DNA of 64,000 bases from Mumia sp. Pv4-285 (GTDB lineage: Bacteria > Actinomycetota > Actinomycetes > Propionibacteriales > Nocardioidaceae), in assembly GCF_041320275.1 (NCBI RefSeq), contig NZ_CP162023.1, positions 2,790,001 through 2,854,000 on the forward strand, in the 5' to 3' direction. Below the pieces are notes generated by a model. It was not told the DNA's origin and ran no database searches. It saw nothing but the letters and a program-made list of their open reading frames with translations. A program made the position numbers and the translations under genes. Of the stretch, positions 9,608 to 17,619 are shown piece after piece. How positions within the stretch are numbered: position 1 is the first letter of the stretch; the number at the start of each line of letters is the position of its first letter.

Positions 9608-10393
9608 GTGCCCGAGGGAGATGCCGTCTGGCGGACGGCTCGACGCCTGGACCAGGCGCTGGGCGGTCGGACGCTGGTGACGAGCGACTTCCGCGTGCCT
9701 GCGTACGCCACCGTGGATCTCGCCGGAGAGACGGTGCACGAGGTGGTGAGCCGGGGCAAGCATCTCTTCGCGCACGTCGGCGACGAGATCAGCATCCACA
9801 CGCACCTCAAGATGGAGGGCGCGTGGCTGGTCTACGAGCCGGGTGCGCGCTGGACCCGTCCGGCGCACGAGGCGCGCGTCGTGCTGGAGACCGCGCGGGT
9901 CCAGGCCGTCGGCTTCGCGCTCGGGATCGTCGAGGTCCTCAGCCGAACCGAGGAGGCCGCCGTCGTCGCTCGCCTCGGGCCGGATCTCCTCGATCCCGAC
10001 TTCGATGCGGCCGAGGCGCTGCGCCTGCTGACGGCGGACCCTCAGCGCCGGCTGGCCGAGGCGCTGCTCGACCAGGGCAACCTCGCCGGCATCGGCAACG
10101 TCTTCCGCAACGAGATCATGTTCGTGCACGGCATCCACCCCGACGCCCTGGTCGTCGACGCTCCCGACGTGGCAGCCACCGTCCGCACGGCTCGCAGGAT
10201 GCTGCTGGTCAACCGCGAGTTCCCCGAGATCGTGACCACGGGCGTACGCCGCCGCGGTGAGCGCACCTGGGTCTACGGTCGGGGCGGCGAGCCCTGCCGA
10301 CGCTGCGGGACGCGCATCGAGCGGCGCGCTCCGTCCGGTCAGGACCAGGACCGGGTCACCTACTGGTGCCCGCACTGCCAGCCCTCGCCCTGA
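9608..10393 (+). CDS. Fpg/Nei-family DNA glycosylase (endonuclease VIII-like)
   Basis: A bifunctional base-excision repair enzyme that removes oxidised bases and nicks the abasic site. The mature N-terminus PEGD supplies the catalytic proline and glutamate, exactly after the GTG start. The H2TH region follows (LLDQGNLAGIGNVFRNE near residues 155-172). A C-terminal zinc finger has CRRCGTR and, about 20 residues on, WCPHC. At 261 aa and with MPEGDAVWRTARRL it looks more like the actinobacterial Nei2 group than Fpg. It begins two bases after lhr, implying one repair transcript; Lhr-Nei neighbours recur in actinobacteria. The exact lesion preference cannot be read from sequence. Confidence 0.9.
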   Translation: MPEGDAVWRTARRLDQALGGRTLVTSDFRVPAYATVDLAGETVHEVVSRGKHLFAHVGDEISIHTHLKMEGAWLVYEPGARWTRPAHEARVVLETARVQAVGFALGIVEVLSRTEEAAVVARLGPDLLDPDFDAAEALRLLTADPQRRLAEALLDQGNLAGIGNVFRNEIMFVHGIHPDALVVDAPDVAATVRTARRMLLVNREFPEIVTTGVRRRGERTWVYGRGGEPCRRCGTRIERRAPSGQDQDRVTYWCPHCQPSP

Positions 10394-10402
10394 CGAGCAC
10401 TG

Positions 10403-10461
10403 AGGCGGTGCGTATCGACATTGCGACCAGCACGGCGCCGCAATGTCGATACGCACCGCCT
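10403..10461. terminator. perfect 23-base inverted repeat between converging genes
   Basis: Arms 10403-10425 and 10439-10461 are perfectly complementary around a 13-base loop. The outer end reads AGGCGGTGCGTATCGACA. It sits between the glycosylase stop and the end of the opposing acetyltransferase gene, so it could stop transcripts from both sides. There is no T-run, as is common in high-GC actinobacteria. The arms are unusually long for a terminator, so a dispersed palindromic repeat is an alternative. Confidence 0.7.
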
Positions 10462-10470
10462 AAGTTCAGG

Positions 10471-11097
10471 TCAGCCGAGGGCGACGATGGCGTTGAGGAG
10501 CGCCGGCGAGAGGGGCCTGTCCGCGTACACGACCCGCTCGTGCCTCACGGTCGCCGGGAGCGACGCAGGATCCGGGTGGTCCGACCCGTCAGGGGTCGCC
10601 GTCGCGCCGCGCCACGCCAACGTGAGCCCGACGCGGTCGAGCACCCGGATCGAGGCAGGGTTGGCTGTCAGTGCACGCGCCGTCACAGGATCGTCGCTGC
10701 CGAGCGCACGCGTCGCGTCCAGCGCCGTACGCGCCGCCTCCGTGGCGACGCCACGGCCCCAGCTCACGGGTGAGAAGCGGTATCCCAGGTTCCATGCGGC
10801 GAGCCCGTCACCCAGCTCCATCCACGTCATGCCGACGGTCCCGAGGAACGAACCTGCCTGCACCGGACCGAGGTCGACGGTCGCGCGCACACCCCATTCA
10901 CCGAGGCCGGCCTTGTCCCACGTCCGCGTAGAACGCTCGACGAGGAGCAGCGCGCGCTCGCGGTCGCCGAAACGCCCCGAGGGCAGGTGTCGCCAGGTCG
11001 CGCGATCGCCGTACACCGCGAACACGTCGTCGGCGTCAGCAGGCTGCAGACGGTCGTACCGCAGCCGTGGCGACGTCAGGTGTTCGAGGCCGTGCAA
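10471..11097 (-). CDS. GNAT-family N-acetyltransferase (RimJ/RimL type)
   Basis: A 208-aa acetyl-CoA-dependent acetyltransferase. It opens with TSPRLRYDRLQPADADDVF, the usual RimJ/RimL N-terminus. The acetyl-CoA motif region is NLGYRFSPVSWGRGVATEAA, near residues 103-122, followed by N-PASIRVLDRVGL near 147-158. No ATG or GTG lies near the conserved N-terminus. The only close start is TTG at 11097, two bases after the clgR stop, which suggests coupling to clgR. The start is therefore moderately uncertain. The acceptor (ribosomal protein N-terminus, antibiotic or small amine) cannot be told. Confidence 0.8.
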   Translation of the reverse strand: MHGLEHLTSPRLRYDRLQPADADDVFAVYGDRATWRHLPSGRFGDRERALLLVERSTRTWDKAGLGEWGVRATVDLGPVQAGSFLGTVGMTWMELGDGLAAWNLGYRFSPVSWGRGVATEAARTALDATRALGSDDPVTARALTANPASIRVLDRVGLTLAWRGATATPDGSDHPDPASLPATVRHERVVYADRPLSPALLNAIVALG

Positions 11098-11099
11098 GC

Positions 11100-11396
11100 T
11101 CAGCGGGCGCCCACGGAGTCAGGCGCGGGTGCGAGCGCGATCGAAGCGTCGAGGGTCGACTGCTCCTGGATCTCGAGGAGTGCGCTGACGTCGCGGAGAA
11201 CCTGCGACATCGGCACGTCGAGGGCGTCGCACAGCGCGGCGAGAAGCTCGGAGCTCGGCTCCTTCTGGCCACGCTCGACCTCGGAGATGTAGCCCAACGA
11301 GACACGGGCAGCGGCGGAGACGTCGCGCAGCGTCATGCCCTTGGCCATCCGCCGGGCACGCAGGACCTCTCCGATCAGACGTCGAAGCACCGTCAT
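11100..11396 (-). CDS. clgR: XRE-family regulator ClgR
   Basis: A 98-aa helix-turn-helix protein. LRDVSAAARVSLGYISEVERGQKEPS (split here as helix 2 LRDVSAAARVS and recognition helix GYISEVERGQKEPS) is the XRE fold. ClgR activates Clp protease and stress genes in actinobacteria. Position supports the call: ftsK, pgsA, cinA and clgR follow each other here as in related genomes. GGAGG lies just before the ATG at 11396. A separate promoter is plausible in the 123-base gap to pncC; a TAGAGT -10-like hexamer is present there on the minus strand near 11463, with a weak TTGCCG 19 bases upstream. Family is certain, ortholog identity very likely. Confidence 0.88.
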   Translation of the reverse strand: MTVLRRLIGEVLRARRMAKGMTLRDVSAAARVSLGYISEVERGQKEPSSELLAALCDALDVPMSQVLRDVSALLEIQEQSTLDASIALAPAPDSVGAR

Positions 11397-11519
11397 CTCA
11401 CACCTCCGCTCTCAGATGTAGTACAACTCCTCGTCGAGCCGCGTTCTTCCCACCACTCTAGGCGCACCCGGAGCCATCGCGGCAACGGACCACCTCGAAC
11501 GAGCGACGCATGTCGGCGG

Positions 11520-11999
11520 TCAGGAGATCCCGAGCCGCTCGGCGAACGCCGCCAGGACACCCTCCACGGTACCCGCACGGATCGAGGCCCGGTCGCCGTC
11601 GAGGGTCAGCCGCAGCGACTCTGCGCCGTCGGCGTCGGCCACCGCCACGTACACCGTCCCCGCAGGCTTGCCCTCGCTGGGCCCGGGCCCGGCGACGCCC
11701 GTCGTGGCAAGCCCGTACGTCGATCCGAGTCGGTCGCGCACTCCGAGCGCCATCGCTTCGGCGACCTCGGGATCCACCGCGCCCTGTGCCGCGAGCAGAA
11801 GCTCGTCGACACCGAGGAGGGTGGCCTTCAGCTCTGTGGCGTACGCCACCACACCGCCTCGTACGACTTCAGAGGCGCCCGGCACGTCGACCAGGCGAGC
11901 GCACACCGCCCCGCCGGTCAGCGACTCCGCCACGGCGACGGACCTCCCCGTACGGCGAAGCGCGTCGACGATCGCCGCGGGATCCGGAGGCACCGTCAC
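11520..11999 (-). CDS. pncC: nicotinamide-nucleotide amidohydrolase (CinA C-terminal domain)
   Basis: A 159-aa stand-alone CinA C-terminal domain, which hydrolyses nicotinamide mononucleotide to the acid form for pyridine nucleotide recycling. Diagnostic stretches are SVAVAESLTGGAVCARLVD near residues 18-36, VRGGVVAYATELKATLLGV near 44-62, and TTGVAGPGPSEGKPAGTVY, the conserved CinA loop, near 97-116. The gene begins seven bases after pgsA and ends 123 bases before clgR, the conserved actinobacterial order. The N-terminal molybdopterin-binding-like half found in full CinA is absent, as usual in this group. Competence-related naming is historical. Confidence 0.92.
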   Translation of the reverse strand: MTVPPDPAAIVDALRRTGRSVAVAESLTGGAVCARLVDVPGASEVVRGGVVAYATELKATLLGVDELLLAAQGAVDPEVAEAMALGVRDRLGSTYGLATTGVAGPGPSEGKPAGTVYVAVADADGAESLRLTLDGDRASIRAGTVEGVLAAFAERLGIS

Positions 12000-12006
12000 G
12001 ACGGGA

Positions 12007-12657
12007 TCAGCGCGAGCTGCCCGGGACCTGCTCGGCGGCAGGCGACTGGGCCTTGGACTCGCGCACCATCCGGACCGCCTGGGCGACGTAGTCGAGACCG
12101 GTCACCAACGTGACGAGCACGGCAGCGGCCATGGAGAGATAGGCGAACCACATCACCCAGTCCGGCAGCAGCGCCTCGATGGGGAAGACGTAGGCGCCGA
12201 GCGCGACCGCCTGCAGCACGGTCTTGAGCTTGCCGCCACGCGATGCAGGCATGACTCCGTAGCGGATGACGGCGAAGCGCATCACCGTGATGCCCCACTC
12301 GCGGACCAGCACCACGATGGTCACCCACCACGGGAGCGCTCCGATGATCGACAGACCGACGAAGGCCATCCCGGTGAGCGCCTTGTCGGCGATCGGGTCG
12401 GCGATCTTGCCGAAGTCCGTGATCAGGCCGCGGCTGCGGGCCAGGTTGCCGTCGATGCGGTCGGTCGCCATCGCCACCACGAACACCGCCCACGCGGCGA
12501 GCCGCAGACCGGTGTCGTCGCCGCCGTCGATCAGCAGGAGCCAGCCGAACAGCGGCACGAAAGCGATCCGCAGCACGGTCAGCGCGTTGGCGATGTTGTA
12601 GTTGCTGGGCTTGTCGCCGACGGGCGTCGAGGTGTCGTCAGGCCGCGCTGCATTCAT
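12007..12657 (-). CDS. pgsA: CDP-diacylglycerol-glycerol-3-phosphate 3-phosphatidyltransferase
   Basis: This membrane enzyme makes phosphatidylglycerol phosphate, the committed step to phosphatidylglycerol and cardiolipin. The CDP-alcohol phosphotransferase signature D-G-x2-A-R-x8-G-x3-D-x3-D is complete in DGNLARSRGLITDFGKIAD and the following PIAD, near residues 73-95. Roughly six hydrophobic segments follow the start region NIANALTVLRIAFVPLFGWL. The length, 216 aa, is normal. It lies between the RodZ-like gene and pncC in the conserved ftsK-clgR block. Family and chemistry are clear; which of the several pgsA paralogs it corresponds to is set by position only. Confidence 0.93.
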   Translation of the reverse strand: MNAARPDDTSTPVGDKPSNYNIANALTVLRIAFVPLFGWLLLIDGGDDTGLRLAAWAVFVVAMATDRIDGNLARSRGLITDFGKIADPIADKALTGMAFVGLSIIGALPWWVTIVVLVREWGITVMRFAVIRYGVMPASRGGKLKTVLQAVALGAYVFPIEALLPDWVMWFAYLSMAAAVLVTLVTGLDYVAQAVRMVRESKAQSPAAEQVPGSSR

Positions 12658-12737
12658 CGTGTCTCCTCGGGCCGCTCAAGGGGATCTGGTCGGGCGGTGC
12701 CCCTCTCCGCGGACCGTCGTCCAGCCTATCGTCACCC

Positions 12738-14360
12738 TCAAGAATCGCCGAGCGTGGCTCTGGCCTTCCCTGCGCTGTCGCCCAGGCGGTGCGCCTTGCC
12801 GCCGTTGACGGCGACCGTGGCAGCGTCGCCGCGGCCCGCAGTGACCGTGGCGGGGCCCACGACACTGACGCGGCGGAACTCACCCTTGGCCAGGTCTCCG
12901 GACCAGATGGTCGTCCCCCGGGAGTCGGTGACTGCGACCTTGGTCGGCTTCTTCTCCTTGCCGCGGATCACGAGGTGGTTGGTCGTGGGGGCACCCAGAC
13001 CGGCCAGCGCGGACGGGTCCGCGGGCGCAGGAGCGGCCTCGGTCGGCACGGTGGCGGGCGCTGAGCCGTCCTCACCGCCGACGACGAGCTGGCCGATGCC
13101 CCAGATGATCGCCAGCACCAGCACGACGACGGTGAGCGCCACCCAGCTGCGTCCGCCGCGGGCGACGCGGATGGTGCGGGACCCCGTGGAACGCTCCGCC
13201 TCGAACACGGCACGCGCCGGGATCGGCGCCTGTGCGTACGACGCGTCGTACGCGCTGATCCACGGCGCCGGATCGGCTCCGAGGACGCGCGCGATCGCTC
13301 GGAGGTGCCCGCGTGCATAGAAGTCGCCGCCGCAGGCGCTGGTGTCGTCGTCCTCGAGCGCCTCGATGACGTGGGGGCGGATCCGCGTCCGAGCGGCGAG
13401 GTCGTCGACCGTGACTCCGACGCGTTCGCGAGAGGCGCGAAGCATCGCCCCAAGCGACGTGGTCTCGGTCTCCGGCTCGGGAGCGGGTTCGGCCTCGGTT
13501 TCCTGGGGCTGTGCCGGTGCAGCCTTCGCGGTGGGAGCGGGGGTCATCTCGACCGGCCGGTCGAGCACGAGCTCGGGACGTCCGTGGCTTGCGCGCAGGG
13601 CGGTGACGACCTTGAAGCCCGGCGCGAGTGCCGAGGTGCCGGCGCTCTGCACGAGACCGAGGTCGATGCGTGCGGGAGCGGAGACGGGGGTGGGGTCTCG
13701 ATCGCTTCGCGCCTCGACCGGCGAAGGTGAGGCCGCCTCGACCGGCGAAGGTGAGGCCGCCTCGACCGGGGGTACCGGCGAGGGGTCTCGATCGCTTCGC
13801 GCCTCGACCGGCGGCACCGGCGGGGGTGTGGGCTCGGAAGCCTGCGGTCGTACGACCAGCTGGTCGTCGCCTGACAGCGCGGCGAGGGTGACGGGAAGGT
13901 CCTCGTGGCTGGCGCGAACCGCGAGCCCCAGCGGCACCACGTACGCGGTGCCGTCGGTGGCGACGACCTCGAGAGCGCCGTCGCGCAGGATGCCGCTCGG
14001 CTCGTCGATCAGGACGTGGTCGACCGCCTCCCAGGGCAGGCCACGCCAGTCACGGCCGTGCCGGAACCGGACTCCGAGGTTGTCGGCGACGAGCAGCGGA
14101 CTGCGCCCGTCCCACCAGCCGCGGCCCGCGAAGGCGGCAAGCACGGCGAGGGCGAGAACGACCAACCACAGGACCGGCGATCCGTCGACGGCGCGCACGG
14201 CGTACAGGAGCGCGAGCGCGCCTGCTCCCGCGGCGACCAGTGCGAGCGCACCGGCGCTGCGGCGCACTTCGAGGACCTCGTCACGCACCCCCGCAGCACC
14301 GCGCACGTCCGGCGCGCGCTCACCACCGTCGAGTCGATCCGTCTCCAGCCGATCCGTCAT
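12738..14360 (-). CDS. RodZ-like helix-turn-helix membrane protein
   Basis: A 540-aa protein with two halves. Residues about 36-78 form two membrane segments, followed by a PH-like domain to about 175. A low-complexity linker (about 180-235) contains PVEARSDRDP twice and PVEAASPS twice, encoded by an in-frame copy of a palindromic repeat. Residues about 300-370 form a RodZ-type helix-turn-helix (SLGAMLRASRERVGVTVDDL), then a single membrane helix (WVALTVVVLVLAIIWGIGQL, about 405-425) and an extracytoplasmic C-terminal domain. RodZ proteins link MreB-type cell-shape machinery to the wall. The start is one base after the ftsK stop, so translation is probably coupled to ftsK. Helix-turn-helix family is sure; a cell-shape role is inferred. 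Confidence 0.85.
   Translation of the reverse strand: MTDRLETDRLDGGERAPDVRGAAGVRDEVLEVRRSAGALALVAAGAGALALLYAVRAVDGSPVLWLVVLALAVLAAFAGRGWWDGRSPLLVADNLGVRFRHGRDWRGLPWEAVDHVLIDEPSGILRDGALEVVATDGTAYVVPLGLAVRASHEDLPVTLAALSGDDQLVVRPQASEPTPPPVPPVEARSDRDPSPVPPVEAASPSPVEAASPSPVEARSDRDPTPVSAPARIDLGLVQSAGTSALAPGFKVVTALRASHGRPELVLDRPVEMTPAPTAKAAPAQPQETEAEPAPEPETETTSLGAMLRASRERVGVTVDDLAARTRIRPHVIEALEDDDTSACGGDFYARGHLRAIARVLGADPAPWISAYDASYAQAPIPARAVFEAERSTGSRTIRVARGGRSWVALTVVVLVLAIIWGIGQLVVGGEDGSAPATVPTEAAPAPADPSALAGLGAPTTNHLVIRGKEKKPTKVAVTDSRGTTIWSGDLAKGEFRRVSVVGPATVTAGRGDAATVAVNGGKAHRLGDSAGKARATLGDS
13693..13809. repeat. coding repeat array derived from the palindromic repeat family
   Basis: Two identical 27-base copies (13693-13719, 13783-13809) flank a perfect tandem pair of 24-base units (13720-13743, 13744-13767). 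The 27-mers differ by one base from the element at 56-82. All units keep the reading frame of the RodZ-like gene, giving PVEARSDRDP twice and PVEAASPS twice. Confidence 0.9.
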
Positions 14361-14361
14361 G

Positions 14362-16896
14362 TCACTCCCCTCGCAGGGTCTCCAGTACCTCGTCCAGGTC
14401 GTCGGGCTTGATGAGCACGTCGCGTGCCTTCGAGCCCTCGCTCGGGCCCACGACTCCGCGGGACTCGAGGATGTCCATCAGCCGCCCGGCCTTGGCGAAG
14501 CCGACGCGCAGCTTGCGCTGCAGCATCGACGTCGAGCCGAACTGCGTGTTGACGACCAGCTCGACCGCCTGCAGGACGAGATCGAGGTCGTCGCCGATGT
14601 CGTCGTCGATCTCCCGCTTCGTGGCCTGCGGCGCGGTGACGTCCTCGCGGTAGACCGGCTGGAGCTGCTCCTTGCAGTGCTGGACGACCTCGTGGATCTC
14701 CTTCTCGGTGATCCAGGCGCCCTGCATGCGCAGCGCCTTGTTGGCACCCATCGGGAGGAACAGCCCGTCACCGCCGCCGACCAGCTTCTCGGCGCCCGGC
14801 TGGTCGAGGATGACGCGGCTGTCTCCCAGCGACGACGTCGCGAACGCCAGCCGGCTCGGCACGTTGGCCTTGATCAGGCCGGTGACGACGTCGACGCTCG
14901 GACGTTGCGTGGCGAGCACCAGGTGGATGCCCGCGGCGCGGGCGAGCTGCGTGATGCGGACGATCGAGTCCTCCACGTCGCGCGGCGCCACCATCATGAG
15001 GTCGGCGAGCTCGTCGACGACGACCAGCAGGTAGGGGTACGGCGCCAGGGTGCGCTCGCTGCCCGGCGGCACCTTGACCGTCCCTGCCTGCACGGCCTTG
15101 TTGAAGTCGTCGATGTGCCGGAACCCGAAGTTGGCGAGGTCGTCGTAGCGCAGGTCCATCTCGCGCACGACCCACTGCAGCGCCTCGGCAGCCTTCTTGG
15201 GGTTCGTGATGATCTGCGTGATGAGGTGCGGGATGCCCTCGTACGCGGTGAGCTCGACCCGCTTGGGATCCACCAGGATCATCCGGACCTCGTCCGGCGT
15301 GGCGCGCATCAGCACGGACGAGATCATCGAGTTGATGAAGCTCGACTTGCCCGAACCGGTCGCACCGGCCACGAGCAGGTGAGGCATCTTCGCCATGTTG
15401 GCGACCACGAAGCCGCCCTCGACGTCCTTGCCGAGGCCGACCACCATCGGGTGGTGGTCGCTGCGTGCCCGGTTGGACCGCAGGACGTCGCCGAGCGACA
15501 CGGTCTCCTTGTCGGTGTTGGGGATCTCGATGCCGATCGCCGACTTGCCGGGGATCGGTGACAGGATCCGGACCTCGTTGGACGCGACGGCGTACGAGAT
15601 GTTCTTGGCGAGGGCGGTGATCTTCTCGACCTTGACCCCCTGCCCGAGCTCGATCTCGTACCGGGTGACGGTCGGCCCGCGCGTGTAGCCGGTGACCTCC
15701 GCGTCGACGCCGAACTCCTCGAGCACGGTCGTGAGCCGCGCGACGACCGCGTCGGAGGCGGCTGTGCGGGCCTTGTGCGGGGTGCCCTCGCGGAGCATCT
15801 TGTCCGCCGGGAGCGTGTAGACGATGTCGCCGGACAGCGCGAGCTGCTCGGCGCGCGCCGGCAGCGGCGTCATCGGCGGGAGCTCCACCGGCTCGTCGCC
15901 ACCGGCCGTTGCCGCAGCGGTAGGCACGTCGACGCCCACGGTCTCCTCGTCGGGCGCTGCCTTCTTGAGCTTGCCCTTGCGGGCGCCCGTGTCGACGGTG
16001 GGCTCCTCGTCGGCACCGACGACGAGCGGGTTGTCGTAGGGCACGTCGCTGCCCGTGCCGCCCCGCGGCGCGCGCTTGGGAGCCTTCGGGGCCTCCGACG
16101 CGCCGTCCTCCGGCGGCTCGGCGTGGCGGTTGCCGAGGATGAGGTCGCGGGCGCCGCGGATGCGGTCAGGGATGCGGTAGACCGGCGTGCCGGTGATCAC
16201 CAGGAGCCCGAAGAACGCCAGCAGGGCCAGCAGCGGAACCGTGACGTACGGGGTACGGAGAAGGTCGTCGAGCAGCTTGGAGACCCCGAAGCCGATCGCC
16301 CCACCGGCGTCGCGGATGCCTTCGCCGTTGCCGTCGGACGGCTTCGGGATGCCGTTCGCGATCGAGACGATGCCGAGGACGCCACCGGCCAGCGCGGCCC
16401 AACCGATGACCTGACGTCCCAGCGGGCCGTTGGCCTCCGGGTTGCGCATCGTGCGGGCACCGGCGACGAACAGGGCGAGCGGGACGGTCCACGCGAGCAG
16501 GCCGACGCTGTTGGAGACGGCTTCGGCGACCGCGTCGGTCACCGGGCTGGCGACCTGGAACCACACGGCGCCCACCACGACCACGCCGAGGCCGATGAGA
16601 GCGAGGCCGATGCCGTCGCGGCGGTGCTCAGGATCGAGGTCGCGGGCAGCCGTGCCGATGCTGCGGACCACCGCGCCGATCATCCGGGCGAGGCCCATCC
16701 AGATCGCGGCGACACCGCGACCGAGCGCGGTGAAGGCACGGGTGAACGGGCCAGGGCCGGTCCGGGGCGGCGGGGCCGGTGGTCGACGCTTGGTCGAGCC
16801 ACGGCCGCGCTGCTGCGGACGTCGGTCCTGGCCGCCGGACGACCGCGGGGACTTTTTTGACGACCCTCGCGGTGGGGAAGACGTACGGCTCGCCAT
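14362..16896 (-). CDS. ftsK: DNA translocase FtsK
   Basis: FtsK pumps DNA at the division septum to clear chromosome ends before cytokinesis. The 844-aa form starts at MASRTSSPPRG; a longer reading from 16941 lacks a typical FtsK N-terminus. A basic Pro-rich head is followed by about four membrane helices (residues 85-235), a linker, and the motor with Walker A VAGATGSGKSSFIN near residue 505 and Walker B LLVVVDELADLMM near 625. The C-terminus is the gamma winged-helix domain that reads polar DNA motifs (QFGSTSMLQRKLRVGFAKAG). There is no strong ribosome binding site before the ATG. It heads the ftsK-RodZ-like-pgsA block. Confidence 0.97.
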   Translation of the reverse strand: MASRTSSPPRGSSKKSPRSSGGQDRRPQQRGRGSTKRRPPAPPPRTGPGPFTRAFTALGRGVAAIWMGLARMIGAVVRSIGTAARDLDPEHRRDGIGLALIGLGVVVVGAVWFQVASPVTDAVAEAVSNSVGLLAWTVPLALFVAGARTMRNPEANGPLGRQVIGWAALAGGVLGIVSIANGIPKPSDGNGEGIRDAGGAIGFGVSKLLDDLLRTPYVTVPLLALLAFFGLLVITGTPVYRIPDRIRGARDLILGNRHAEPPEDGASEAPKAPKRAPRGGTGSDVPYDNPLVVGADEEPTVDTGARKGKLKKAAPDEETVGVDVPTAAATAGGDEPVELPPMTPLPARAEQLALSGDIVYTLPADKMLREGTPHKARTAASDAVVARLTTVLEEFGVDAEVTGYTRGPTVTRYEIELGQGVKVEKITALAKNISYAVASNEVRILSPIPGKSAIGIEIPNTDKETVSLGDVLRSNRARSDHHPMVVGLGKDVEGGFVVANMAKMPHLLVAGATGSGKSSFINSMISSVLMRATPDEVRMILVDPKRVELTAYEGIPHLITQIITNPKKAAEALQWVVREMDLRYDDLANFGFRHIDDFNKAVQAGTVKVPPGSERTLAPYPYLLVVVDELADLMMVAPRDVEDSIVRITQLARAAGIHLVLATQRPSVDVVTGLIKANVPSRLAFATSSLGDSRVILDQPGAEKLVGGGDGLFLPMGANKALRMQGAWITEKEIHEVVQHCKEQLQPVYREDVTAPQATKREIDDDIGDDLDLVLQAVELVVNTQFGSTSMLQRKLRVGFAKAGRLMDILESRGVVGPSEGSKARDVLIKPDDLDEVLETLRGE

Positions 16897-17028
16897 GGTG
16901 GCGAGCCTAAGGGCGCGCCACGCCGAACCCCGGTATCCCACGCCGGTCGCTCGGCCCGTTCGCGCGACGCTGTCACAGATCCCGTACGAGCGGTGTCTTC
17001 ATGCCGAGAGCAACCACGAGGAGGAGAC

Positions 17029-17619
17029 ATGACCAGCACCACCCGCGTACCGCCGGTCGAGATCACCGGACTGTACGGCGCCGTCGTGAAGCGCTTCAGC
17101 CGCAAGATGTTCGGCGAGGTCCCTGAAGGACTCGGCGTCCTGTGGAACAACCCGCCGGTCCTCAAGGCGGGCCTGTCGATCGGGCAGAAGGCATCCCGCT
17201 GGGACACCTGCGACAAGAACCTCAAGTCGTACGCCCACATGGCGGTGGCCTCGATGATCGGCTGCTCGTTCTGCCTCGACCTCGGCTACTTCCAGGCGCA
17301 CAACGAGGGGCTCGATCTCTACAAGGCACGCGAGGTCCCGCGGTGGCGTGAGTCGGACGTCTTCACGACGTTGGAGCGTGAGGTCCTCGACTACGCCGAG
17401 GCCATGACGCAGACGCCGCCCACCGTCACCGACGAGCAGTCCGCGTCGCTGCTCGACCAGCTCGGGGCACCCGCGCTCGTCGAGCTCACGACGTGGATCT
17501 CCATCACGAACCAGATGGCGCGAGGCAACGTCGCCCTCGGGATCGAGTCGCAGGAGTACGCCGCCGCCTGTGGACTCGCCCCGCTGGCCCAGCCGAGCGG
17601 CGTAGCGTCACCGGCATGA
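17029..17619 (+). CDS. carboxymuconolactone decarboxylase / AhpD-like protein
   Basis: A 196-aa AhpD-fold protein. CSFCLD with the upstream ASMIG and downstream LGYFQAHN gives the redox CxxC plus histidine signature of the alkylhydroperoxidase D family, near residues 85-98. The ATG at 17029 follows a strong GAGGAGG. The stop overlaps the start of the next gene in ATGA, an ECF41 sigma factor. ECF41 factors are known to sit beside genes of the carboxymuconolactone decarboxylase, oxidoreductase or epimerase types and to control them. So this is likely the target or partner of that sigma factor, perhaps in peroxide or quinone stress. The true substrate is unknown. Confidence 0.85.
   Translation: MTSTTRVPPVEITGLYGAVVKRFSRKMFGEVPEGLGVLWNNPPVLKAGLSIGQKASRWDTCDKNLKSYAHMAVASMIGCSFCLDLGYFQAHNEGLDLYKAREVPRWRESDVFTTLEREVLDYAEAMTQTPPTVTDEQSASLLDQLGAPALVELTTWISITNQMARGNVALGIESQEYAAACGLAPLAQPSGVASPA

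Noticed and set aside
13693-13809. CRISPR-like repeat array
   Set aside because: Repeats are in frame within a gene, two of one kind and two of another, without regular unique spacers.
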